This document shows, piece by piece, positions 42,864 to 52,193 of a stretch of 64,000 nt of DNA. Under the pieces are notes generated by a model. It searched no databases. It was not told where the DNA came from and saw only the letters and a list, made by a program, of their open reading frames with translations. This stretch comes from Cytobacillus sp. S13-E01 (GTDB lineage: Bacteria > Bacillota > Bacilli > Bacillales > Bacillaceae_L): assembly GCF_029193815.1 (NCBI RefSeq), contig NZ_JARFVC010000003.1, positions 62,001 to 126,000 of the forward strand, written 5' to 3'. Positions within the stretch are counted from its first letter, which is position 1, and every line of letters starts with the position of its first letter. The position numbers were made by a program, and so were the translations under genes.

Positions 42864-43601
42864 ATGGCAAATCTTAAAAAAACGGATTATATTAGCAAAC
42901 TAGTGATGTTTGGAATTGCTGTGTTGTTTATTGAGGTTACCTTTTTTAATAGTGGGGTTATCTTTTCAGGATTTCTATCGGGTGTATGTATCTATATTGG
43001 TAGAAAGAAATTTAAGGGTATTTTCGGAAAAATATTATTTTGGTTTGGTTGCATTAGTTTATTTTTTACCATCGCTTCAATGATGACTGTTAAGTTTCTT
43101 TTAGCAGGTGTTGTCTTATATTTTGTTCTCCACTACTTCCAATCTAAAAATAAACCACACCAAGTCATACCAGTTATTGAGGAAACTACTCCCACAGAAA
43201 TGAAGGAAGAACTGATAAGAAAGAATAAAAGTTTATTTGAAAATGTTTTTATTGGACGTCAAAAAACACCAGAGCATGTTTATGAATGGAATGATGTATT
43301 TATCCAAACGGGTGTTGGTGACACTACCATTGATTTAAGTAATACGGTTTTACCAAAAGGAGAGTCTTTCATTTCTGTTCGCAATTTTATTGGAAATGTT
43401 CAAATACTTGTTCCATACGAAATGGAAGTGAGCATTCATCATTCCGTGATTACTGGGTCAACTTCAATTTTCCAACACCAAGAGTCAAGGGTATTTAATC
43501 AAGTTCTATCCTATCAGACTGAACAATATGGAGACGCTGGTCAAAAGATTAAGATTATTACCTCGTTTGTCATCGGTGATTTAGAGGTGAAGCGAGTATG
43601 A
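42864..43601 (+). CDS. liaF: LiaF, inhibitor of the LiaS kinase
   Basis: Membrane protein of 245 residues with about four N-terminal hydrophobic segments and a soluble C-terminal domain of the DUF2154 (cell-wall-active antibiotic response) type: GVGDTTIDLSNTVLPKGESF and NFIGNVQILVPYEMEVSIHH. LiaF keeps LiaS inactive without stress. The ribosome site GGGGG is part of a small dyad GGGG-TAA-CCCC just before ATG, which may reduce initiation. The last bases overlap the liaS start (ATGA). Confidence 0.9.
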   Translation: MANLKKTDYISKLVMFGIAVLFIEVTFFNSGVIFSGFLSGVCIYIGRKKFKGIFGKILFWFGCISLFFTIASMMTVKFLLAGVVLYFVLHYFQSKNKPHQVIPVIEETTPTEMKEELIRKNKSLFENVFIGRQKTPEHVYEWNDVFIQTGVGDTTIDLSNTVLPKGESFISVRNFIGNVQILVPYEMEVSIHHSVITGSTSIFQHQESRVFNQVLSYQTEQYGDAGQKIKIITSFVIGDLEVKRV

Positions 43602-44641
43602 GTACTGTTCAAAGACAGCTTATTACTTCCTCTTTTTTGTCAGTTTTTTTACTACTCGTGCTAGCGGTCATGTTTTTCACAGCCTATCCTTTAACTGACT
43701 GGGGTGATTTGTGGAATCAAAAAGTCATGGGTGTACCCTTTGTCATTTTCGTACCAAGTGTAAGTATTTTAATAGGTTTACTTTTTGGGTTTATTTCCGG
43801 CACCTCATGGCGTAGCCAACTACGGACTATTTCGGATACACTTCAACAGGTCGAACAAGGGAAACATGTCGAAGATAGTAAGCTAAATCAAGATGAAGAA
43901 TTTAAGGATATCTGGGACCGCATTAAAAAAATTAAAAAACAAATGACAGAACAAGTTAAATTATCTCAAAAGCTAGCCAATGAAAAAGCCGAGGAACAAG
44001 AAAAACGAATCCAAAAAATTGTCTCACAGGAACGAAACCGCCTTGCACGTGAGCTACATGATTCAGTTAGTCAGCAGCTTTTTGCAGCGTCGATGGTGAT
44101 GTCAGCCATCACAGAAACAAAGCAAGAGGTTGAAAACACCGAAACGAAGCAACTAAAAATGGTAGAAGAAATGATTCACCAATCACAATTAGAAATGCGA
44201 GCACTACTTTTACATTTGCGTCCTGTTGCTTTAAAAGGTAAGTCACTACAGGAAGGTATCGGGGAATTACTCGTTGAATTATCTCAAAAGGTAACAATGG
44301 ATATTACGTGGAAAGTAGAAGAGATGCAATTAGATAAGGGTGTAGAGGACCATCTATTCCGGATATTACAGGAATCCGTATCAAATACATTACGCCATGC
44401 AAAAGCCTCAAAATTAGAGGTGTTACTGATTATGCGTGAAGACATGGTCATTTTACGAATTGTTGATGATGGAAAAGGCTTTGATGTTGAGACTGCTAAA
44501 ACAGGTTCATATGGAATGAATAACATGTACGAACGTGCCGTCGAAGTAGGGGGAACATTTAAAGTTGTAAGCTTGAAGGATAAAGGGACACGTCTAGAAG
44601 TCAAGGTACCAATGATGAAATTAGAGGGTGATATGCAATGA
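43598..44641 (+). CDS. liaS: LiaS sensor histidine kinase
   Basis: Intramembrane-sensing kinase of 347 residues: two N-terminal membrane helices with a short outside loop, a linker coiled coil, then HisKA_3 with the phospho-His in [21 protein letters not shown], and HATPase ([32 protein letters not shown]). It phosphorylates LiaR when LiaF inhibition is released by lipid-II-binding antibiotics in B. subtilis. It overlaps liaF and liaR by four bases each, so the three are made together. Confidence 0.93.
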   Translation: MSTVQRQLITSSFLSVFLLLVLAVMFFTAYPLTDWGDLWNQKVMGVPFVIFVPSVSILIGLLFGFISGTSWRSQLRTISDTLQQVEQGKHVEDSKLNQDEEFKDIWDRIKKIKKQMTEQVKLSQKLANEKAEEQEKRIQKIVSQERNRLARELHDSVSQQLFAASMVMSAITETKQEVENTETKQLKMVEEMIHQSQLEMRALLLHLRPVALKGKSLQEGIGELLVELSQKVTMDITWKVEEMQLDKGVEDHLFRILQESVSNTLRHAKASKLEVLLIMREDMVILRIVDDGKGFDVETAKTGSYGMNNMYERAVEVGGTFKVVSLKDKGTRLEVKVPMMKLEGDMQ

Positions 44642-45270
44642 TAAAGGTGTTATTTGTCGATGATCATGAAATGGTACGGATAGGAATTTCTGCTTATTTA
44701 TCAGCACAGTCTGATATTGAGGTAGTTGGTGAAGCATCCAATGGGCGCGAGGGAGTGGAGCTGGCGTTAGAGTTAAGACCTGATGTCATTTTAATGGATT
44801 TGGTTATGAATGAAATGGATGGGATCGAAGCGACAAAACAAATTATTGAGAGCTGGCCAGAGGCTAAGGTCATTATTGTTACTAGCTTTTTAGACGATGA
44901 AAAGGTATATCCTGCGCTAGAAGCAGGAGCAACCAGTTATATGCTAAAGACATCAAAAGCAAGTGAAATAGCAGAAGCTGTTCGTTCGACATTTCATGGT
45001 CAATCAGTTTTGGAACCTGAAGTGACCGGTAAAATGATGCTGAAAATGCGCAAAAAAGAACCAGCGGCATTACATGAACATCTTACGAATCGAGAAATGG
45101 AAATTTTAATGCACATGGCGCAAGGAAAAACAAATCAAGAAATCGGTGATGAATTATTTATTGCCCTTAAAACGGTTAAGGTCCACGTGAGTAACATATT
45201 AGGAAAGCTTGAAGTGCAGGATCGTACACAAGCGGTTATCTACGCATTTAAGCACTCATTGGTAAAATAG
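44638..45270 (+). CDS. liaR: LiaR response regulator
   Basis: NarL-type regulator of 210 residues: receiver with [12 protein letters not shown] and phospho-Asp in [18 protein letters not shown], and a LuxR helix-turn-helix ([40 protein letters not shown]). It activates the lia operon promoter in related species. It ends the operon; no strong terminator was seen in the short space before the ZIP gene. Confidence 0.93.
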   Translation: MIKVLFVDDHEMVRIGISAYLSAQSDIEVVGEASNGREGVELALELRPDVILMDLVMNEMDGIEATKQIIESWPEAKVIIVTSFLDDEKVYPALEAGATSYMLKTSKASEIAEAVRSTFHGQSVLEPEVTGKMMLKMRKKEPAALHEHLTNREMEILMHMAQGKTNQEIGDELFIALKTVKVHVSNILGKLEVQDRTQAVIYAFKHSLVK

Positions 45271-45346
45271 AATTTTAAACTCTACTATTTAAATTTTTAA
45301 AAACTGGATAAAGTAAATAACAGTTAAATCGTAGAGGAGAGAAAAA

Positions 45347-46075
45347 ATGCTACAGGCTGCTATGTGGGGTGCAATTGCTGGTTCATCACTCGTACTTGGT
45401 GCATTGTTAGGAATATTCAAGAACATACCAAATAAGGTTTCAGCTTTTGTTATGGCCTTTGGTACAGGTGTCTTAATTGGTGCAGCTACCTTCGAATTAT
45501 TGACAAATGCTGTAAAAGAAGGGGGTATACTCTATCCTTCGCTCGGTTTTTTAGCTGGAGCAACACTCTTCATTGTTGCAGAATTGATTATTATGAAAAA
45601 AGGTGGACATGAAAGAAAGCGTTCCAAAATGAGCCCATCTGGTCACTCTGGAATGGCAATATTCATGGGTACTGTAATTGACGCCATACCAGAATCAGTG
45701 ATTATTGGGGTAAGTTTGCTCGAACATCATACTGTGAGTTGGTTGATTGTCATTGCAATATTTGTAAGCAATTTTCCTGAAGGATTATCTAGCAGTATTG
45801 GATTAAAGAAGGACGGCTATTCGAAGAGAAAAATCTTATTTTTATGGGTAATTGTCATGCTGCTGTCCTCGCTAAGTGCCTTGTTAGGTTATCTAATAAT
45901 CGATCCGACATCAACGTGGTTAGCTACAACAATCGGAGCTTTTGCAGCTGGGGGCATTTTTGCAATGGTTTCCTCGACAATGCTGCCAGAAGCGTTTGAA
46001 GAAGGCGGTCCGATTGTAGGCTTTATATCAGCGCTTGGTTTATTATGTTCGTTAATTTTAACTTACTTTGGATGA
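45347..46075 (+). CDS. ZIP family metal transporter
   Basis: Membrane protein of 242 residues with about eight helices. Metal-binding helices appear as DAIPESVIIGVSL and SNFPEGLSSSIGLKK, the HxxxE/NxxPE pattern of ZIP proteins (here the His of one motif is replaced, as in a subset of the family). It may import zinc or manganese, or have a different ion. The start follows AGAGGAGAG. It lies 76 bases behind liaR and may receive read-through. Confidence 0.85.
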   Translation: MLQAAMWGAIAGSSLVLGALLGIFKNIPNKVSAFVMAFGTGVLIGAATFELLTNAVKEGGILYPSLGFLAGATLFIVAELIIMKKGGHERKRSKMSPSGHSGMAIFMGTVIDAIPESVIIGVSLLEHHTVSWLIVIAIFVSNFPEGLSSSIGLKKDGYSKRKILFLWVIVMLLSSLSALLGYLIIDPTSTWLATTIGAFAAGGIFAMVSSTMLPEAFEEGGPIVGFISALGLLCSLILTYFG

Positions 46076-46309
46076 GTTTTGATAGAGAAAGACATTGCAG
46101 AATGCTTAATTAACACTTGGTTCGCCGGTTAAACTTCGCCCAATCCTTGTGAAAAAGGTCTCTAGAGGTTTATTCTCCCCAACCCTTGGAAAAATTGAAA
46201 GGTAAGGTCAATTTTAGTATCATACATAGATATATCTCTATTTTTATGATATAACTACTAATAAATTGGATTTTGCAGAAATGTGGGCTAGAGAAAGGTT
46301 GAGATTTAA

Positions 46310-47965
46310 ATGGAAAGTAATAATACAACGTCATCTAACTTTATAAAGAATATAATTATCGATGATTTAAAATCAGGTAAGCACAAAGAAATCATTACCC
46401 GTTTTCCTCCAGAACCAAATGGATATCTACATATTGGGCACGCAAAATCAATCGTACTTAATTTTGGATTAGCAGATGAATTTAACGGTAGAACGAATCT
46501 TCGTTTTGATGATACGAACCCTCTTAAGGAGGATATAGAGTATGTTGAAGCGATTAAAGAAGATGTAAGCTGGCTTGGGTATGAATGGGAAGAATTACAT
46601 TTTGCATCTAACTATTTTAGTGAAATGTATGAGCGTGCAGTTCTTTTAATTAAAAAAGGACTAGCATATGTTGAGGATCTTTCAGCCGATGAGATACGTG
46701 AATATCGAGGTACTCTAAAAGAGCCAGGTAAGGAAAGCCCATCTAGAAATCGTAGTATTGAGGAAAACCTTGCATTATTTGATCAAATGAAGAATGGTGA
46801 ATTTAAAAATGGTGAAAAGGTACTTCGTGCAAAAATCGATATGTCATCACCAAATATTAATTTAAGGGATCCAATCATTTATCGTATTTCACATTCTACC
46901 CACCATAATACAGGTGACGAATGGTGTATCTATCCAATGTATGGGTATGCCCATCCACTTGAGGATGCAATTGAGGGAGTTACACATTCGATTTGTACAG
47001 TAGAGTTTGAAGATCAACGTCCATTATATAATTGGGTAGTTGAAAAATGTGAAATGGATGCAAAGCCACAACAAATTGAATTTGCTCGTTTGAATGTAAC
47101 CAATACCATTATGAGTAAACGAAAACTCAAAATGCTAGTGGATGAAAAATTTGTCGACGGTTGGGATGACCCACGTATGCCTACACTCTCTGGTTTACGC
47201 CGCAAAGGTTATACGCCTGAATCTATTGTTACGTTCTGTCGTGAAACTGGTGTAGGTAAAGGATATGGTGTTGTTGATGTTCAAATGCTTGAGCATTTCA
47301 TTCGTGAGGATTTAAAACTAAAAGCACCACGAACAATGGCAGTTCTTAAACCTTTAAAAGTGGTCATTACAAATTATCCAGAAGGCCAAGTTGAAATGCT
47401 AGATGCTGAAATTAACTCAGAAGTTCCAGAGATGGGAACACGTCAAATTCCGCTCTCTAGAGAAATTTATATCGAGCAAGATGACTTTATGGAGGATCCT
47501 CCTAAAAAGTATTTCCGACTATTCCCTGGTAACGAGGTTCGCTTAAAGCATGCTTACTTTATCAAATGTGAAGAAGTTATTAAAGATAATGCTGGAGAGG
47601 TAGTAGAAATCCGTTGTACATATGATCCAGAAACGAAGAGTGGAACAGGATTTACTGGTCGTAAAGTAAAAGGAACCATTCACTGGGTAGAGGCATCACA
47701 AGCCCAGCCAGCAGAATTCCGTCTATACGAACCATTAATTTTAGATGAAGAAAAAGCTGAAGGAGAGTCTTTCCTTGATAATGTGAACCCTAACTCACTA
47801 GAAATTGTAAATGGATTCGTTGAGCCAAATATGAAAGGCGCAAAAGGCCAAGATAAATTACAATTCTTTAGACACGGTTATTTTAATGTCGATCCAAAGC
47901 ATACAACAGACGATAAACTTGTGTTTAACCGTATTGTTTCATTGAAGAGCTCGTTTAAACTTTAA
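46310..47965 (+). CDS. glnS: Glutaminyl-tRNA synthetase
   Basis: Class I aminoacyl-tRNA synthetase that charges tRNA-Gln with glutamine. It shows the ATP motif HIGH in [16 protein letters not shown], the KMSKS variant MSKRKL, and GlnRS-type sequences around [16 protein letters not shown] and the C-terminal anticodon-binding barrels. The 551-residue length is that of plain bacterial GlnRS without a YqeY fusion. Most Bacillaceae lack this enzyme and make Gln-tRNA through GatCAB, so its presence is unusual. No T-box leader was seen upstream. The start follows AAAGG at a loose distance. Confidence 0.93.
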   Translation: MESNNTTSSNFIKNIIIDDLKSGKHKEIITRFPPEPNGYLHIGHAKSIVLNFGLADEFNGRTNLRFDDTNPLKEDIEYVEAIKEDVSWLGYEWEELHFASNYFSEMYERAVLLIKKGLAYVEDLSADEIREYRGTLKEPGKESPSRNRSIEENLALFDQMKNGEFKNGEKVLRAKIDMSSPNINLRDPIIYRISHSTHHNTGDEWCIYPMYGYAHPLEDAIEGVTHSICTVEFEDQRPLYNWVVEKCEMDAKPQQIEFARLNVTNTIMSKRKLKMLVDEKFVDGWDDPRMPTLSGLRRKGYTPESIVTFCRETGVGKGYGVVDVQMLEHFIREDLKLKAPRTMAVLKPLKVVITNYPEGQVEMLDAEINSEVPEMGTRQIPLSREIYIEQDDFMEDPPKKYFRLFPGNEVRLKHAYFIKCEEVIKDNAGEVVEIRCTYDPETKSGTGFTGRKVKGTIHWVEASQAQPAEFRLYEPLILDEEKAEGESFLDNVNPNSLEIVNGFVEPNMKGAKGQDKLQFFRHGYFNVDPKHTTDDKLVFNRIVSLKSSFKL

Positions 47966-48019
47966 TATCAATACTAGGTAGGCTGTTGATTAGGTTCAAC
48001 AGTCTAGCACTAATCCTTT

Positions 48020-48046
48020 GAACTCCATCCATATGGGGTTCTTTTA
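48020..48046 (+). terminator. Terminator after glnS
   Basis: GAACTCC pairs with GGGGTTC (one G-U pair), followed by TTTTAATTA. A looser stem (GGCTGTTGA/TCAACAGTC) lies before it. Confidence 0.7.
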
Positions 48047-48169
48047 ATTATTTATTATGGTATGATATGTGGGATTATTATCAATGAATTCAACCGTATT
48101 GGTTAACACTAAGGATACTAATTACATTTATATGTGAAACAATATATAACTAGCCAAAAGGAGATTACT

Positions 48170-49339
48170 ATGACTGAGAAATGGAATTTATTAAATCAGG
48201 TTAAACCTTTTTTACAGGAGGCATGGACGAAAGCAGGTTTCGAAAGTCCAACTGCTGTTCAGGTGAAAGCTGCACCACTTGTGTTAGAGGGAAAAGATAT
48301 AATTGTCGAATCACCAACAGGAACAGGAAAAACCTTAGCATATCTATTGCCGCTTCTAAATAAGATTGATCCTGAAGATGGTGGAGTTCAGGCACTCATA
48401 TTAGCTTCTTCACATGAGTTAGTTATGCAAATACATCAAGAGGTTCAAAAGTGGTCTGAAGGTAGTGGAATAAGAGGAGCCAGCTTTATTGGTGGAGCAA
48501 ATGTGACCCGTCAGCTTGAAAAATTAAAAAAGCGCCCACAGGTTGTTGTTGGTACACCAGGTAGAATTCAAGAATTAATCAAACAAAAAAAGCTTAAAAT
48601 GCATGAGGTAAAAACGATTGTCCTTGATGAAGGAGATCAACTCCTTGTCCCAGAACATACAAATACAATTGAAGGTATTATTAAAACCACATTAGCAGAC
48701 CGTCAAATTGTCTTATTTTCTGCAACAATGCCTGAACATACTGAACGTGTGGCTAGTACCTTTATGAAAGATCCACTACTAATCAGAGTAACAAAGAATG
48801 ACATGCCAAAGTCAAAGGTTGAGCATATTTATTTTGTATGTACACCAAGAGAAAAAATTGAAATTCTTGAGAAAATCGGTCGACTTAATGATTTAAAGGC
48901 ATTAACGTTTGTTAAAGACATTGGAAACCTAGCGGTCGTAGCTGAAAAACTTCAATTTAAACGGATTCCACTTGGGGTATTACATAGTGACTCGAAAAAG
49001 GAAGAACGTGCGAATGCAATTAAGTCCTTTAGAGCGGGCAAATTCCCATTATTGGTCGCAACAGATGTTGCAGCAAGAGGACTGGACATCGAAGGGTTAA
49101 CACATGTTGTCCATTTTGATTTTCCAGAAGATATCACTCAATATACGCATCGATCTGGAAGAACAGGCAGAGCTGGGGCATCAGGTACGGTTATTTCGAT
49201 TGTTACAGATCGAGAAGAAAGAACGTTAAAACAATATGCACGTAAATTAGGATTTAATGTTAGTGAAAAAGTGTTTTATAAAGGGCAAATAGCTGATGAA
49301 CGGAGAACGCCACTAGCACCTACAAAAAATAGAAAATAA
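48170..49339 (+). CDS. DEAD-box RNA helicase (CshC/YfmL-like)
   Basis: ATP-dependent RNA helicase of 389 residues with little beyond the two RecA-like domains. Motif I SPTGTGKT, motif Ib TPGRIQEL, motif II read as LDEGDQLL in place of DEAD, motif III SATMP, motif V ATDVAARGLDIEG and motif VI HRSGRTGRAG are present. Size and lack of a long C-terminal tail suit B. subtilis YfmL (CshC), involved in ribosome maturation. ATG 48170 is used because AAAAGGAG stands nine bases before it; the upstream in-frame GTG 48134 has none. Confidence 0.85.
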   Translation: MTEKWNLLNQVKPFLQEAWTKAGFESPTAVQVKAAPLVLEGKDIIVESPTGTGKTLAYLLPLLNKIDPEDGGVQALILASSHELVMQIHQEVQKWSEGSGIRGASFIGGANVTRQLEKLKKRPQVVVGTPGRIQELIKQKKLKMHEVKTIVLDEGDQLLVPEHTNTIEGIIKTTLADRQIVLFSATMPEHTERVASTFMKDPLLIRVTKNDMPKSKVEHIYFVCTPREKIEILEKIGRLNDLKALTFVKDIGNLAVVAEKLQFKRIPLGVLHSDSKKEERANAIKSFRAGKFPLLVATDVAARGLDIEGLTHVVHFDFPEDITQYTHRSGRTGRAGASGTVISIVTDREERTLKQYARKLGFNVSEKVFYKGQIADERRTPLAPTKNRK

Positions 49340-49340
49340 A

Positions 49341-49368
49341 CAAAAGGGAGGATCCTTCCTCCCTTTTG
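49341..49368 (+). terminator. Hairpin after the helicase gene
   Basis: CAAAAGGGAGGA pairs perfectly with TCCTCCCTTTTG around TCCT. The T content lies inside the stem, so it could be a terminator or an mRNA end. Confidence 0.7.
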
Positions 49369-49390
49369 GCATATACATGGGGGAATAAAG

Positions 49391-50050
49391 ATGGATCAGA
49401 GGACTGCACTACTAGTTGGTGCATCAGGATTAATAGGGAGTGAGTTACTCCAATATTTAGTAGAGAGCCCAGAATACAAGAGCGTAACTATACTCGTTCG
49501 TCGTGACTATCCATTGTCACACCCTAAGCTGATAACTAAAATAATCGACTTTGATAACCTGCCATTTAGTGATTTAGAAAAAGTTGATGATATTTATTGC
49601 TGCTTAGGAACGACCATTAAAAAGGCAAAATCGAAAGAGCAATTTATGAAGGTAGACCTTGAGTATCCCATCAAGTTAGCAAGATGGGGAGCAGAGCACG
49701 GTGTTAGCAAATATCTCGTCGTTTCGGCACTAGGAGCGAATAGTGGATCTCGTGTATTTTATAATCAAGTAAAAGGGACATTGGAGGATGAATTAAAAAG
49801 AATAGATATACCACATGTTCATATATTTAGACCTTCTTTGTTAGTAGGTGATCGGAAGGAATTTCGTCTTGGAGAAAAGATAGGAGAGTATGTAATGAAA
49901 ATCTTCCGCTTCACATTGGTTGGAAGAATGAAAAAATATCGCGCTATTGAAGCAAAGCAAGTTGCTTATGCAATGTATAAAAAAGCAAATGGAAAAAACG
50001 ATCAATCATATACAATCTATGAATCAGATATGATCGGGAAAATAAATTAA
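49391..50050 (+). CDS. NAD(P)-binding oxidoreductase, atypical short-chain/HTATIP2-like
   Basis: Rossmann-fold protein of 219 residues. The nucleotide loop TALLVGASGLIGSELLQYL opens the chain, followed by DDIYCCLGTTIKKAKSKEQF and a Tyr/Lys region FYNQVKGTLEDEL, the order seen in NAD-dependent epimerase-like and HTATIP2-type proteins. The substrate is unknown. GGGGGAATAAAG precedes ATG. It is 51 bases behind the helicase, separated by a hairpin. Confidence 0.8.
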   Translation: MDQRTALLVGASGLIGSELLQYLVESPEYKSVTILVRRDYPLSHPKLITKIIDFDNLPFSDLEKVDDIYCCLGTTIKKAKSKEQFMKVDLEYPIKLARWGAEHGVSKYLVVSALGANSGSRVFYNQVKGTLEDELKRIDIPHVHIFRPSLLVGDRKEFRLGEKIGEYVMKIFRFTLVGRMKKYRAIEAKQVAYAMYKKANGKNDQSYTIYESDMIGKIN

Positions 50051-50053
50051 GAA

Positions 50054-50098
50054 GCGGCTGATTTATCGGTGTGGATCAGCCGCCCTATGCTTTTCTTA
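50054..50098. terminator. Hairpin with a repeat-like tail
   Basis: GCGGCTGAT pairs with ATCAGCCGC (50075-50083). CCTATGCTTTTCTTA follows, which resembles the right end of the dispersed repeat and touches the stop codon of the next minus-strand gene. Confidence 0.7.
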
Positions 50099-50290
50099 CT
50101 ATAAAATATCTATAACTCTGCCCACCTGGCCGCTTTCTAGCCTTACCTTGATTCCGTGTGGGTGGAAGCTAGAGTTTGTTAGGATGTCTTTCACAACACC
50201 GCTTGTTTTTTTACCAGTCCGTTGATCTTCCTTTAAAATTACATTTACATTCAGACCTACAGATATATTAGTTCGTTCCTGTCCGCTCAT
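50099..50290 (-). CDS. ywbE: YwbE family protein
   Basis: A 63-residue protein of the YwbE/DUF2196 family with a KOW-like small barrel: GLNVNVILKEDQRTGKKTSG and GIKVRLESGQVGRVIDIL. Function unknown, though the fold suggests nucleic acid contact. Its ATG shares bases with the stop codon of the preceding small gene (TAATG), so the two are coupled. Confidence 0.88.
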   Translation of the reverse strand: MSGQERTNISVGLNVNVILKEDQRTGKKTSGVVKDILTNSSFHPHGIKVRLESGQVGRVIDIL

Positions 50291-50499
50291 TAAACACCCA
50301 TTTTTCTGCGTGTATTGCTAGGTTTTTTAGTCATTTGGCTTTTCATTTTTTGAGTTTGTTGGCCTGAAGGTCCACCCAATTTAGTAGCATTTTGAGCTTG
50401 TTTTTTGCTAGCGAGTTTTTGTTTAACCATTTCTTCAAGACTTAATTTTTTCTTTTCAGGGGTATTTGTTGCTTGGTCATTGATAGTGTGGTCTGACAT
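50290..50499 (-). CDS. Small basic hypothetical protein
   Basis: A 69-residue, strongly basic, low-complexity chain (EKKKLSLEEMVKQKLASKKQ then KSQMTKKPSNTRRKMGV), probably disordered. Similar short proteins precede ywbE in Bacillus relatives as far as I recall. AGGAGATG precedes ATG. Possible nucleic acid or ribosome association is only a guess from charge. Confidence 0.65.
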   Translation of the reverse strand: MSDHTINDQATNTPEKKKLSLEEMVKQKLASKKQAQNATKLGGPSGQQTQKMKSQMTKKPSNTRRKMGV

Positions 50500-50730
50500 A
50501 TTTACATCTCCTTTTATTTTTTACTCTCTTATTTTAATGTCCTTATTATAATACAAAACGACTCAATTAAACACCATCATAAATAGGTTGGTCTAAAATA
50601 ATCAATTTCAAACTTTTATAAAATACAAAAGTGTAATAATTTCTGCCTTAAAACAAATAATAGACTTGATAAAACTTCCATTGTTGGAAAGGATATGAGT
50701 AATAACAAAAAAGAAAAGGGGTATATTTAG

Positions 50731-51840
50731 ATGAAAGAGCTACATTCTTTTGGATGGTATGCAGCCCGTATATCACCACATTTACCAAAAAAGGCTTTCA
50801 AACCAGTTCCAGCTCGGCTATTAGGGGGACTCGCTTATTTACTTGTTGTGATCGCTGGTTTTTTAACGATTAGTATTTTTAATCTTCACCCTTGGATCTA
50901 TTTTTTGATTGCGTTAGTTTTAGGAGCTAGTTTTGCGGGGATGGGATTTTTAGGTCATGAAATTTTACATGGAACAGTAGTGAGAAAGCCTTGGCTCCGC
51001 AATTTACTAGGGGCAATTGCTTTTTGGCCACTTAGTACAGGGCCTAGACTTTGGCGGAAATGGCATAATATGAATCATCATGTTCATACTCAGGATGATC
51101 ATAAAGATCCTGATGCCTGGCCGAATATGGCGACAATAATTAACAATCGGATTTTAAGATTGATTTATAAACTGCCGTTTCAATTTAGAGCATTTGTAAG
51201 TTTTCTATCACTAACTGTTCAATTTTCACTACATTCGTTAAAAATGTTTTCCGTATACTTAAAAGAATTTAATCCTAAGAATCGGCCAACTGTTTGGCTG
51301 CAAACGATATTACCATGGGCATCGTGGATTGGTTTATTATTTTTGATAGGACCAGTTAAATGGGTCTTTGCCTTTTTGATCCCATTATTAATTGCAAATT
51401 TTATTGTAATGAGCTATATCTCAACAAACCATCGGTTAAATCCGCAAACAGAAATAAATGATCCATTAGCAAATAGCTTAACAGTCACAGTACCAAAGTG
51501 GGTCGATGTCTTGCACTTTAATTTTTCTTATCATACAGAGCATCACTTATTTCCTAGTATGAACCCGAAATACTACCCGATGGTGAAGACACATATTAAA
51601 AAAATGTGGCCGGAGCGTTATCACGAAATGCCAATGGGACGCGCGCTAATTGCTCTTTGGAAGACACCGAGAGTATATCATCAAGCAAAGGATTTAATTG
51701 AGCCATTAAAAGGAAAAGTGTACGGTTCGTTGGGACATGGGCTCGATCCGGTGAAGATCACACATCACAGCTCGATTACGAGTGAGGATAGCTTTACATC
51801 TCCACTAAATAATCAACCAACAGATAAGTCGGTTAAATAA
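50731..51840 (+). CDS. Membrane fatty acid desaturase
   Basis: Di-iron membrane enzyme that introduces a double bond into membrane-lipid acyl chains. The 369 residues have four or more membrane helices and three His boxes: HEILH, HNMNHH and HTEHH. This pattern is of the acyl-lipid type like Bacillus Des. In B. subtilis the gene is cold-induced through DesK/DesR; no such pair lies next to it here. AAGGGG precedes ATG. A repeat relic follows. Confidence 0.9.
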   Translation: MKELHSFGWYAARISPHLPKKAFKPVPARLLGGLAYLLVVIAGFLTISIFNLHPWIYFLIALVLGASFAGMGFLGHEILHGTVVRKPWLRNLLGAIAFWPLSTGPRLWRKWHNMNHHVHTQDDHKDPDAWPNMATIINNRILRLIYKLPFQFRAFVSFLSLTVQFSLHSLKMFSVYLKEFNPKNRPTVWLQTILPWASWIGLLFLIGPVKWVFAFLIPLLIANFIVMSYISTNHRLNPQTEINDPLANSLTVTVPKWVDVLHFNFSYHTEHHLFPSMNPKYYPMVKTHIKKMWPERYHEMPMGRALIALWKTPRVYHQAKDLIEPLKGKVYGSLGHGLDPVKITHHSSITSEDSFTSPLNNQPTDKSVK

Positions 51841-51903
51841 AAGTGAGGTGAAATATTTTAAGATGGGACCCAAAAAAGTGAATCTCCATGATTTTGTTAT
51901 TTT

Positions 51904-52021
51904 TGAAAGGTAAAGAATAAAATGTTCACCTGGTTTTGGTGTCTAGCTCCGGCACCATCGGAAACGGTAACTTAAACAGCAATCTGATGCCCGAAATCTC
52001 AAAAAAAATAAAAAACGGTAA
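51904..52021 (+). repeat. Dispersed repeat, copy 9, with one unit of the 51-bp array
   Basis: GAAAGGTAAAGAATAAAATG, left end TCTAGCTCCGGCACCATCGG (51942-51961), then AATCTGATGCCCGAAATC and AATAAAAAACGGTAA (51981-52021), the same unit as in the tandem array at 39161-39402. Both places thus join the repeat left end to this unit. The region from 51841 to 52193 has no gene. Confidence 0.8.
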
Positions 52022-52143
52022 CCACGTTCTTGTCTCTTGGATTCAACAAACAATGAATTAAACTATTCCACTAGGGAATATTTTATCTGCAAATTTATGA
52101 TTTTATCGATAATTCGACAAAACATGACACCACTCAATTTTCA

Positions 52144-52188
52144 AAAAATAGAGTGCTTAATCCCTGCCAGGATACAACACTCTATTTT
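52144..52188 (-). terminator. Terminator of the glycerophosphodiesterase gene
   Basis: AAAATAGAGTG and CACTCTATTTT pair perfectly. On the minus strand the second arm supplies the T run. Confidence 0.8.
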
Positions 52189-52193
52189 ACAAA

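Noticed and set aside
46076-46309. T-box leader for glnS
   Set aside because: No T-box consensus (AGGGTGGNACCGCG) or anti-terminator was found in the leader.
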